A stretch of 6,736 bases of DNA from an uncultured Acetatifactor sp. (GTDB taxonomy: Bacteria; Bacillota; Clostridia; Lachnospirales; Lachnospiraceae). The stretch is taken from assembly GCA_910578215.1 (NCBI GenBank), contig CAJTPH010000069.1, positions 1 to 6,736 on the forward strand, read 5' to 3'. A program made the position numbers and the translations under genes. This document shows, piece by piece, positions 1 to 6,416 of the stretch. How positions within the stretch are numbered: position 1 is the stretch's first letter; every line of letters starts with the position of its first letter. Under the pieces are notes generated by a model. It saw only the letters and a list, made by a program, of their open reading frames with translations, did no database searches and had not been told where the DNA came from.

Positions 1-12
1 AGGATGCAATTT

Positions 13-55
13 TGACTTCGCGGTACTGTATGGCTGAACTGTTACGCAGAGGTCA
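13..55. repeat. Imperfect inverted repeat just downstream of the GH31 gene
   Basis: The arms TGACTTCGCG (13-22) and CGCAGAGGTCA (45-55) are nearly complementary: ten pairs allowing one G-U and one bulged base, around a 22-base loop. ACTGT also occurs twice inside (25-29 and 38-42). The element begins two bases after the stop codon of the glycosidase gene. In the direction of that gene the stem is followed by AAATTGC rather than a run of T, so it is not a classic intrinsic terminator. It may be a weak terminator, an mRNA 3'-end stabiliser, or a copy of a dispersed palindromic repeat. It reaches almost to the window edge, so its full extent is not visible. Confidence 0.35.
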
Positions 56-57
56 CA

Positions 58-2004
58 TTAAAACGCCTCCATAACCTCCGCGCCCTTTTTCACAAACGCA
101 ATAAATTCATGGATTTCCGCATGACAGGAAACGAACCGTCCGCCTGTATGGACGGTCTTATCGGTTGTTCTGATCCATTCGCCCTCGGGCAGGTACACAC
201 GCTTCTGCGTTTCTCCCTGTCCGGTTATGGGAGCAAACAGTATATCGCCGCCAAACATATACTGCTCTCCCAGTTCATAGCACGCTTCATCCTCCGGGAA
301 ATCAAAGAACATGGGACGCATGATCGGATAACCCTTCTCGGAGGCAGTATCCATATGCTTTTTTATATATGGCCTCAGGCGCTCGCGCAGCAGAACCAGC
401 TCCTTCAGGATCTCAAAATTACGCCCGCCAAAGCTCCAAAGCTCGTTATCTCCGCCTGTGGGCTCGATGATGTCCCGGGTCCTGTCATGCCCGTTGCGGC
501 TGCCGTGGAGCCTTAGCACAGGGCAGAACACACCGTACTGGAACCACCTCACGATGAGTTCTCGGAAATAATCCGACTCGATATCGCCGCCGTAAAAGCC
601 GCCCACATCCGTATTCCACCAGGGAATCCCGCACATTGCCATATTCAGCCCTGATTTAACCTGCATCCTGAGGCTTTCAAAGGTGGAGGGGATATCTCCC
701 GACCACACAAGGGCGCCGAATTTCTGCTCGCCCGTGTAGGCGCACCTGGACAGCGTCACAATATCGTTTCTGCCGATGCTTTTCATTCCGTCATAAACAA
801 GCTTTGCGTAATAGTACGGATAAAGAAGCCCCACCTCCTCGCCGTTTCCGGCATGAAGAATCAGATTATCAAAATGCTCGGGATGGATTTCCGGCTCCGC
901 CTCGTCGAACCACAGCGCATCCACTCCGTTGTCAATGTAATTCTGCTTTAATTTTTCCCAGACAAACCTGCGGGTATCAGGATTGGTCGGGTCGATCTCC
1001 GCCTGTGGGCCGTAAAAATCAAACACCCTGTTTGAGCCTGACTTTGTGCGGATAAGCATATTTCCGTCAAGCATTTCACGGTAATTTTCACTCTTTTCGT
1101 TGACGGTAGGCCACATGGAAACCATCAGCTTTATTCCCATAGCATGCAGCTTATCCGCCATTTCCCTGGGAGACTGCCAGTATTTGGGATCAAATTTATA
1201 ATCTCCCTGCTCCGTCCAATGGAAGTAATCTATGATAATGACAGAAGGCGTAATGCCCATGTCCTTATATCTCTGCGCAACACCCAGCACCTGCTCCTGG
1301 GTTTCATAGCGCAGGCGGCTCTGCCAGAAGCCAAGGGCCCATTCGGGCATTCGGGGCGCATGACCTGTCAGGTCCGCAAGCGTTTCACAGGCCTCCCCGG
1401 GACCGCCTCCGATTACCACATAATCTATCTGGCGGGTGCTGTCGCTGGTCCAACGGGTGCGGTTACAGGCAAGCTCGCAGACTCCGGTAGACGGCAGATT
1501 CCACAGGAAGCCGTAGCCAAGAGAGGAATACACATAAGGGATGGTACATTTCGCATTTACATGGCGCAGATCGACGGTGCAGCCCTTTAAGTCAAAGCAG
1601 TCGGTAGCTTCATGCCCCAATCCGTAAAAATGCTCCTTCTCATTGGGTTCAAAGGTAACCCTTGCCCTGTATGACCCGCCTGCGGTACTTCTGTAATTCC
1701 GCAGCCCCACATCAAAGGTAAGCTCGCTCTTTTCGCGAAGAATAAGCTTATCCTTAAAATAAAACTCGACCCTGCCGTTCTCATAAAGCTTTGCCGTCAT
1801 ACTGCCGTTTGTGACAGTGGCACAGCGTTTTTCCATATGAATTTCGGCAGACATCTTCTGCGGCATAAGTGTAAAATCCTGCTCCGCAATTCCGCCGCCA
1901 GGCGCCGCCTGAAAACGGATGCTGTCCCTTCCGCAGGCGGACAGCCGCCCGATTTCACCCTCCCTGATAAAATACAGCATGTGGTCCTGTTCGTAAAATT
2001 TCAT
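58..2004 (-). CDS. Glycoside hydrolase family 31 (alpha-glucosidase / alpha-xylosidase type)
   Basis: Retaining exo-acting alpha-glycosidase of 648 residues, expected to release the non-reducing-end alpha-linked sugar from oligosaccharides. Residues about 1-215 form the N-terminal beta-sandwich, 218-545 the (beta/alpha)8 barrel, and 555-640 the C-terminal beta domains. The nucleophile is D367 in WFDEAEP (365-371). The acid/base is D437 in WSGD. Other GH31 landmarks are IDYFHW (258-263), PWWNTDVGGF (461-470) and RLHG (498-501). There is no signal peptide or membrane segment, so the enzyme is cytoplasmic and probably acts on imported sugars. The length is normal for a single-domain GH31. The ATG start is supported by AGAGAGG seven bases upstream. 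The gene follows the 534-residue protein gene after 57 bases and may share its transcript. Family assignment is firm. Whether the substrate is glucoside, xyloside or another sugar cannot be read from sequence; DEAEP differs from the WxDMNE of classical alpha-glucosidases. No transporter or regulator is nearby. Confidence 0.95.
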   Translation of the reverse strand: MKFYEQDHMLYFIREGEIGRLSACGRDSIRFQAAPGGGIAEQDFTLMPQKMSAEIHMEKRCATVTNGSMTAKLYENGRVEFYFKDKLILREKSELTFDVGLRNYRSTAGGSYRARVTFEPNEKEHFYGLGHEATDCFDLKGCTVDLRHVNAKCTIPYVYSSLGYGFLWNLPSTGVCELACNRTRWTSDSTRQIDYVVIGGGPGEACETLADLTGHAPRMPEWALGFWQSRLRYETQEQVLGVAQRYKDMGITPSVIIIDYFHWTEQGDYKFDPKYWQSPREMADKLHAMGIKLMVSMWPTVNEKSENYREMLDGNMLIRTKSGSNRVFDFYGPQAEIDPTNPDTRRFVWEKLKQNYIDNGVDALWFDEAEPEIHPEHFDNLILHAGNGEEVGLLYPYYYAKLVYDGMKSIGRNDIVTLSRCAYTGEQKFGALVWSGDIPSTFESLRMQVKSGLNMAMCGIPWWNTDVGGFYGGDIESDYFRELIVRWFQYGVFCPVLRLHGSRNGHDRTRDIIEPTGGDNELWSFGGRNFEILKELVLLRERLRPYIKKHMDTASEKGYPIMRPMFFDFPEDEACYELGEQYMFGGDILFAPITGQGETQKRVYLPEGEWIRTTDKTVHTGGRFVSCHAEIHEFIAFVKKGAEVMEAF

Positions 2005-2010
2005 AATTGC

Positions 2011-2018
2011 ACCTCTCT
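2011..2018 (-). promoter_or_regulatory. Ribosome binding site of the GH31 gene
   Basis: On the minus strand this reads AGAGAGGT. The AGAGAGG core ends seven bases before the ATG at 2004, which is good spacing and fixes the start. A small hairpin lies one base upstream of it (2020-2035). Confidence 0.7.
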
Positions 2019-2019
2019 G

Positions 2020-2035
2020 TGCGCCTCAGTGCGCA
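2020..2035 (-). promoter_or_regulatory. Small hairpin abutting the GH31 ribosome binding site
   Basis: On the minus strand the sequence is TGCGC, a six-base loop ACTGAG, then GCGCA: a perfect five-pair, GC-rich stem. It ends one base before the ribosome binding site, in the 57-base gap between the two genes. A competing pairing between TTGCGCAC (2030-2037) and GTGCAA (2007-2012) would cover the 3' edge of the ribosome binding site. The sequence complementarity is directly visible; any regulatory effect on translation is inference. Confidence 0.3.
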
Positions 2036-2061
2036 ATTAGCGTTTATATATTCTTGTTTCT

Positions 2062-3666
2062 TCAGACCGTACCGTCATGGAAGCGGACCGCCCCGTTTAT
2101 AAGTCTCTCCATTCTGCTCTTAACCTTTTCGTCCGGCTCAATTTCTCTCAGTCTGCAAAGCAGGCTGTGCATTTCCGGCATAAGCTCCGCCAGGGGCGTC
2201 TCCTTGGCGTCCGCCCATGCCTCCAGAACGGCAATTCCCAAATTCCGTGTCCTTATGGGTGCGGACTGAAGCGCGGTCTCCACGAATTCCGGATACTCCA
2301 GCGGATACCGCTTCAATTCCTGCAAAGCGCTCTCCAGATATTGCTGCTTCCGGAATTCCTGTCCAAGCCCCAGGCTTTTTGTGGGCTCCGTTTTCATCTC
2401 CTCCAGCGGAAGCTTCTGCCGGAATAATTCAAACACTGTTTCCCTGTATTTCGGATCATGTATCAGGAGCCCGCAGAGATAGATATGGCTGTCAAAGGAT
2501 GTCTGCAGCAGCTTTAGAATGTCATCCAGAAAGTCAAGCCCTAAATCCTCAGCCAGCTCGATTGCCCTGCCGTCCCTGACCGCATCAGTTACCAGCGCCC
2601 TGCAGCTGTCCGAGGTCAGAAGCTCCTGACACAGGGCAGCAACAGCGGAATCGCCGGAATCCCCTCCCTCAAAATATCGGCGGATTTCACGGACAGCCTC
2701 ATAATCCTCCAGGTCCAGCTCAAAAGCCGCCGCCTGCTTCAAAAAGGCGTTAATTATGTCGGCAGCATTTTCGATTTGGGATATTCCCGAAACAGGCCCT
2801 TCATCCAACAGCCCCCGTATCATATCTCTTATTCCGCAGAATTCGTCTCTGGAGGGATTGCCTTTCAGCACGTTTTCCGCATCGGATTTCCGCCAGCATG
2901 TCAATGCCGAATACGCCGGCATTACGGCATTGTGAACGCCCTCCGTCAAAAGCCACTTTTTGATTTCCTCCGTTTCCGGCTCTATCCTCTCTATTGCGTG
3001 AATGCGCCCCCAGCCGTGAATTTCGCGCGCCAGCCGGTAGACCTCGTCGTTTCCGTTTTCCCAGCGAAGCATCACAAAGACCGCAAAAATGGTAAATTCG
3101 TCACTGAGTCCAAGCGTCCTGATAACCATCTTCAGCTCGTCGTTATCGTCCGTGTCAAACAGCTCCAGCAGGGAAATCCCGAATTTCACACATTCTCTGT
3201 CCCCGGAATGCAAAACTGTATTCACTGCATATTCAAAAACATGGGAGGCAGACAATTCCTCCCTATGCTCCATGACATACTCCTGAAGCTCGTCGATGAT
3301 GTTAATGGCCCGGACGACCTGTCCCAGCCTGCCGAACAATTGATCCGCTTTTTCAAACTCCTTCCCGGAGGCTGCCTGGACGGCCTCCGCCATGAGGGCG
3401 CTGTTTTCGGCAGATATTTCCGAAAATCCCATGTGGTAAACGTTCACCCCGTCCATAGCCCCGTCCATCCAGGCAATCTGGCTGTCATCCAAGGCGTACC
3501 TTGGAAGGGCAAAATCCTTCGGCAGCCGGCCGTCAACCGCTGCCGCTGCTATATAGTCGTACAGCGATGTTTTTTCTTCGGATTTCACTGTCTTTTTTAT
3601 GCTGTCCTCTATACCGTCCTCTATGCGGGCTTTTCCGCTGTTATCTATTTTGTTTTCTGCCATCAT
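2062..3666 (-). CDS. Uncharacterised acidic, mostly helical protein (534 residues)
   Basis: I do not recognise a function. Residues 1-33 are charged and look disordered (K/E/D-rich, with an IEDGIEDS repeat). Residues 35-80 form a distinct block containing LYDYIAAA, LPKDFALP, WMDGAMDG and VYHMGF, which looks like the conserved part of the family. Residues about 85-320 and 360-525 are amphipathic helices of the length and spacing of HEAT/ARM-like or TPR-like repeats, without a clear consensus. There is no signal peptide, membrane segment, metal-binding cluster, nucleotide-binding loop or obvious catalytic motif, so a cytoplasmic scaffold or protein-interaction role is plausible but unproven. 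From memory, Lachnospiraceae proteins with this N-terminal block sometimes carry the name limonene hydroxylase; nothing here supports that chemistry. The start is ATG at 3666 with GGCGG nine bases upstream; a second ATG follows directly. The gene lies 124 bases after tex and 57 before the glycosidase gene. Confidence 0.85.
   Translation of the reverse strand: MMAENKIDNSGKARIEDGIEDSIKKTVKSEEKTSLYDYIAAAAVDGRLPKDFALPRYALDDSQIAWMDGAMDGVNVYHMGFSEISAENSALMAEAVQAASGKEFEKADQLFGRLGQVVRAINIIDELQEYVMEHREELSASHVFEYAVNTVLHSGDRECVKFGISLLELFDTDDNDELKMVIRTLGLSDEFTIFAVFVMLRWENGNDEVYRLAREIHGWGRIHAIERIEPETEEIKKWLLTEGVHNAVMPAYSALTCWRKSDAENVLKGNPSRDEFCGIRDMIRGLLDEGPVSGISQIENAADIINAFLKQAAAFELDLEDYEAVREIRRYFEGGDSGDSAVAALCQELLTSDSCRALVTDAVRDGRAIELAEDLGLDFLDDILKLLQTSFDSHIYLCGLLIHDPKYRETVFELFRQKLPLEEMKTEPTKSLGLGQEFRKQQYLESALQELKRYPLEYPEFVETALQSAPIRTRNLGIAVLEAWADAKETPLAELMPEMHSLLCRLREIEPDEKVKSRMERLINGAVRFHDGTV
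3601..3624 (-). repeat. Two-copy 12-base in-frame repeat in the 534-residue protein gene
   Basis: On the minus strand ATAGAGGAC occurs twice, 12 bases apart (3616-3624 and 3604-3612), each followed by GGT or AGC. It encodes the adjacent tetrapeptides IEDG and IEDS at residues 19-22 near the N-terminus. The period is a multiple of three, so gain or loss of a unit would keep the frame. It lies in the charged, probably disordered leader segment. Confidence 0.45.
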
Positions 3667-3676
3667 CCATTAGCAC

Positions 3677-3684
3677 CGCCTTTC
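3677..3684 (-). promoter_or_regulatory. Ribosome binding site of the 534-residue protein gene
   Basis: On the minus strand the purine-rich AAAGGCGG precedes the ATG at 3666, with its GGCGG part ending nine to ten bases before the start. An ATG four bases further upstream (3670) is in another frame and reaches a stop after nine codons, so it is not the start. ATG at 3663 is an in-frame alternative one codon later. Confidence 0.5.
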
Positions 3685-3790
3685 ATACTTTTATATGGAG
3701 AATGATGTACAGGTAATAAACTCTTACCAATAATATTCCTATAAATAAGGTCCTCGGTTTAGCCATTTCCATGTGAAGTTATTTTTAGTG

Positions 3791-6274
3791 TCAAAGCTTT
3801 TCCTTGCCGTTTTTTTCGGCATTTATCTTCATGGTAAGGGAAATCCTCTTTTTGGCGGCTTCCACTCCCAGCACCTGAACCTCCACGATATCGCCCACGC
3901 TGACCGCCTCCAGGGGATGCTTGATAAAACGCTCCGTAATCTGCGAAATATGTACCAGACCGTCCTGATGAACGCCGATATCTACGAAAACGCCGAAGTC
4001 GATAACATTGCGGACCGTCCCCTTCAGAATCATGCCAGGCTTGAGATCCTTCATGTCCAGCACATCGCTTCTTAAGATAGGCTTGGGCATATCGTCCCTG
4101 GGGTCACGGGCAGGCTTCTCCAGCTCCTTTAAAATGTCCGTCAGGGTAATTTCGCCGATACCCAGTTCCTCGGCCAAAATCTTTTTATCCCTGATGCGCT
4201 TTTCCAGGCTGGAAACGCTTCCGCTCGAAGCCTGTGCCACGTTTTTTTGTTGACTATTTCGGTCATTACCCCCATTTTGAATATTTCCCGGCTTTTCCGC
4301 CGCGCTGTCATCCGGCACAAAGCCGCCCATAGCCGCCGCCAGCGCCCTTCCCATGGCGGTATTGGTATTTTTCACCTGTATGGTCTTCTGACGGGTATTT
4401 CCCTGATTTTTGCCTGACGCTGCCGTCGTATTCCCTGTCATTTTACCTGTCACAGCTGCTGCAGGTGTGGCCGAACCCCGTTTTCCAAGCGCCTTGTCCG
4501 CCGCCGCTTTCTTTTGTGCAAGACGGATATCCTCCATGGTAAGCCCCAGCTTATCAAGAAGCTTCATTGCCGCCTCATAGGATTCAGGGTGGACACTGGT
4601 AGCATCCAGGGGATTGTCGCCGTCCAAGATGCGCATGAAGCCCGCGCACTGTTCAAATGCCTTAGGTCCCAGCTTCGCCACCTTCAGAAGCTGCTTTCTG
4701 TTGGTGAAACGTCCGTTTGTCTCTCTGTAATCCACAATATTTTTGGCAATGGTTTTGTTGATGCCGGATATGTATTCCAACAGAGATGCGGAAGCCGTGT
4801 TTAAGTCCACTCCCACCTTGTTTACGCTGTCCTCCACCACACCGCTCAGTGCTTCGCCCAGCTTCTTCTGGTTCATGTCATGCTGATACTGTCCCACACC
4901 GATGGACTGCGGATCGATCTTGACCAATTCAGCCAACGGGTCCTGAAGACGTCTGGCAATGGACGCGGCGCTCCTCTGCCCCACATCGAAGTTGGGAAAT
5001 TCCTCCGTGGCAAGCTTGCTTGCAGAATATACGCTGGCTCCCGCCTCGTTGACGATCACATACTGTACCGGTCTGTCCAGCTCCTTCAAAAGTTCCACGA
5101 TCACCTGCTCCGATTCCCTGGAAGCCGTGCCGTTTCCCACGGAAATTAAATCCACACCATACTTTTTAATCAATCTTTTCAGCTCTGTCTTGGCTTCCTC
5201 CACCTTATTCTGCGGCGCTGTCGGATAGATCACCTTGGTGTCCAGCACCTTTCCGGTGGGGTCCACCACGGCAAGCTTACAGCCTGTGCGGAACGCCGGG
5301 TCCCACCCCAGCACTACCTTGCCTGCAATGGGCGGCTGCAGCAGGAGCTGCTCCAGATTCTTGCCAAACACCGTGATGGCGCCGTCCTCCGCCTTCTCCG
5401 TCAGGTCGTTTCTGATCTCTCTTTCAATAGCAGGCGCTATCAAACGTTCATAGCTGTCCTCTATAACCTCCTTTAAGACCGGGGTGGTAAAAGGATTTTC
5501 CGCAGTGACGGTTTTCTTTGCCAGAAACAGCAAAATACGCTCTACGGGAGCGTTGACTTTTACAGTCAGCATCTTTTCCGCCTCGCCGCGATTCAGCGCC
5601 AGAACCCTGTGCCCTGCAATCTTTTTTACCGGCTCCTCAAAATTGTAATACATCTCATAGACGCTCTCCGCCTTTTCGTCCTTCGCAGTGCTGGTGATAA
5701 TGCCCTCGTCCACGGTTGCTTCACGGATATAGCAGCGGAAATCCGCGTTGTCGGAAATACTCTCCGCGATAATATCCTTTGCCCCCTGCAGCGCCTCCTC
5801 AGGAGTCTTTACCCTCTTTTCATCCTCCACGTCCTCGCCGGTCACATATTTTGCCGCCTCCTCCAGCACGGGCGCCGTCGTACTCTGCGCCAAAATAAAT
5901 TCGGCAAGCCCGTCCAAGCCCTTTTCCTTTGCCACACTCGCTCTCGTCTTCCTCTTGGGGCGGTAAGGCCTGTACAAATCCTCCACCACCACCAGCGTTT
6001 CGGCGGCGGCAATCTTTGCCCGAAGCTCCTCCGTCAGCTTGCCCTGTTCCTCTATACTGCTTAAGACCTGCTCTTTCTTTTCCTCAAGATTGCGCAGATA
6101 GACCAGCCGTTCATGGAGATTGCGCAGCTGCTCGTCATTCAGGGAGCCTGTGGCTTCCTTCCTGTATCGTGAGATAAAGGGGATCGTGTTGCCCTCATCG
6201 ATTAGCTTCACCGCCGCCTCCACCTGCCACCTTTCTACTTTTAATTCATCCTTGATTTTCAGTACAATGTCCAT
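3791..6274 (-). CDS. tex: Tex family RNA-binding transcription accessory protein
   Basis: Cytoplasmic nucleic-acid-binding protein of the Tex/Spt6-like family, linked in other bacteria to transcription and RNA metabolism. Domain order is the family's: helical Tex N-terminal region (about 1-190, with QVEAAVKLIDEGNTIPF and SRYRKEATGSL), linking helices to about 315, RNase H-like YqgF domain (318-450; GWDPAFRTGCKLAVVD, then NGTASRESE at 381-389 and NEAGASVYSAS at 409-419), helix-hairpin-helix region (about 485-550; VGVDLNTAS, GRF, LGPKAFEQCAGF), wedge helices (about 560-590), and C-terminal S1 RNA-binding domain (about 744-815; GTVRNVIDFGVFVDIG, QDGLVHISQI). At 827 residues it is about 100 longer than usual Tex proteins; the excess is a low-complexity segment at 590-690. 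The ATG matches the normal family start (MDIVLKI). Three GGA motifs lie upstream, the nearest ten bases before the ATG. It probably has its own promoter at 6363-6391. Confidence 0.97.
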   Translation of the reverse strand: MDIVLKIKDELKVERWQVEAAVKLIDEGNTIPFISRYRKEATGSLNDEQLRNLHERLVYLRNLEEKKEQVLSSIEEQGKLTEELRAKIAAAETLVVVEDLYRPYRPKRKTRASVAKEKGLDGLAEFILAQSTTAPVLEEAAKYVTGEDVEDEKRVKTPEEALQGAKDIIAESISDNADFRCYIREATVDEGIITSTAKDEKAESVYEMYYNFEEPVKKIAGHRVLALNRGEAEKMLTVKVNAPVERILLFLAKKTVTAENPFTTPVLKEVIEDSYERLIAPAIEREIRNDLTEKAEDGAITVFGKNLEQLLLQPPIAGKVVLGWDPAFRTGCKLAVVDPTGKVLDTKVIYPTAPQNKVEEAKTELKRLIKKYGVDLISVGNGTASRESEQVIVELLKELDRPVQYVIVNEAGASVYSASKLATEEFPNFDVGQRSAASIARRLQDPLAELVKIDPQSIGVGQYQHDMNQKKLGEALSGVVEDSVNKVGVDLNTASASLLEYISGINKTIAKNIVDYRETNGRFTNRKQLLKVAKLGPKAFEQCAGFMRILDGDNPLDATSVHPESYEAAMKLLDKLGLTMEDIRLAQKKAAADKALGKRGSATPAAAVTGKMTGNTTAASGKNQGNTRQKTIQVKNTNTAMGRALAAAMGGFVPDDSAAEKPGNIQNGGNDRNSQQKNVAQASSGSVSSLEKRIRDKKILAEELGIGEITLTDILKELEKPARDPRDDMPKPILRSDVLDMKDLKPGMILKGTVRNVIDFGVFVDIGVHQDGLVHISQITERFIKHPLEAVSVGDIVEVQVLGVEAAKKRISLTMKINAEKNGKEKL
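4205..4507 (-). other. Low-complexity insertion within Tex (residues about 590-690)
   Basis: This segment of the tex reading frame sits between the post-HhH wedge helices and the conserved DPRDDMPKP / RSDVLDM lead-in to the S1 domain. It is rich in A, G, N, Q, T, S and K, lacks hydrophobic periodicity apart from a short helix-like ALAAAMGGF (644-652), and is predicted by eye to be disordered and positively charged in its first half. It is in frame with no stop, so it is a tolerated linker, not a frameshift. Confidence 0.6.
4394..4447 (-). repeat. Degenerate 11-residue repeat in the Tex linker
   Basis: GKMTGNT (residues 610-616) and GKNQGNT (621-627) share G, K, G, N and T at the same positions and lie exactly 11 residues (33 bases) apart. 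The DNA shows a related AAAA...CAGGGAA...TAC core in both copies, with small shifts. This suggests the linker grew by short duplication, though two diverged copies are weak evidence. Confidence 0.3.
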
Positions 6275-6284
6275 AAAAAACCGG

Positions 6285-6299
6285 TCCTGTCCTTTCCTT
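6285..6299 (-). promoter_or_regulatory. Ribosome binding region of tex
   Basis: The minus strand reads AAGGAAAGGACAGGA. It offers three GGA cores; the nearest ends ten bases before the ATG at 6274, separated by CCGG and a run of six T. Spacing is slightly long, but the start agrees with the conserved N-terminus of Tex proteins. Confidence 0.55.
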
Positions 6300-6362
6300 A
6301 ATTATGTTTTCTCATTGCGAATCCGTCCGCAGGCACAAATCAAAATTTTATGCACCAAAGTC

Positions 6363-6391
6363 AGTATAACATGACAACAGCGGCAAATCAA
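6363..6391 (-). promoter_or_regulatory. Sigma-A type promoter for tex
   Basis: On the minus strand the -35 box is TTGATT (6386-6391), followed by a 17-base spacer and the -10 box TATACT (6363-6368). The -10 is preceded by TGT, giving an extended -10 (TGnTATACT). Four of six and five of six bases match consensus, with ideal spacing. The predicted transcript would start near 6355, leaving a leader of about 80 bases before tex. Confidence 0.65.
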
Positions 6392-6413
6392 CCAAACCGT
6401 AAGAGAAGCTTGG
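6390..6413 (-). terminator. Possible weak terminator of the Rpn-type gene
   Basis: Starting four bases after the TGA stop, the minus strand has AGCCAAGC, a loop of about eight to ten bases, then GTTTGGTT. This can form up to eight pairs, two of them G-U. The tail TGATTTG is only mildly T-rich, so termination would be inefficient. The 3' arm overlaps the -35 box of the tex promoter. Confidence 0.25.
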
Positions 6414-6416
6414 CTT

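Noticed and set aside
109..516. Plus-strand open frame opposite the GH31 gene
   Set aside because: It overlaps the conserved catalytic and C-terminal coding region of the glycosidase and has no recognisable protein features.
1587..1784. Minus-strand 65-codon frame inside the GH31 gene
   Set aside because: It is an out-of-frame reading of the glycosidase coding sequence with no family match.
2041..2060. AT-rich TATATAAA stretch between the unknown gene and the GH31 gene
   Set aside because: It resembles a -10 box, but no -35-like hexamer lies 16-18 bases upstream.
2062..3666. Limonene hydroxylase as a functional call for the 534-residue protein
   Set aside because: There is no haem-binding cysteine motif, flavin- or NAD-binding loop, or other oxygenase signature; the name would be an inherited misannotation.
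2776..3705. Long plus-strand open frame (309 codons) antisense to the 534-residue protein gene
   Set aside because: It lies opposite a well-supported gene, its product is rich in H, P, R, C and F with no domain character, and its length is explained by the codon bias of the true gene. I judge it a shadow frame.
3714..3730. Possible promoter before the 534-residue protein gene (TTGGTA at 3725-3730, 17-base gap to CATCAT; also TATAAA near 3690-3695)
   Set aside because: TTGGTA/CATCAT match consensus only four of six each, and TATAAA has no partner -35 at proper spacing. A promoter in this 124-base gap is possible but not supported.
3667..3790. Terminator after tex
   Set aside because: No stem of more than a few pairs followed by a T-run was found in this gap, so termination after tex is not visible.
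5609..6064. Plus-strand open frame (151 codons) opposite tex
   Set aside because: It is antisense to the conserved Tex N-terminal region and has composition typical of a shadow frame.
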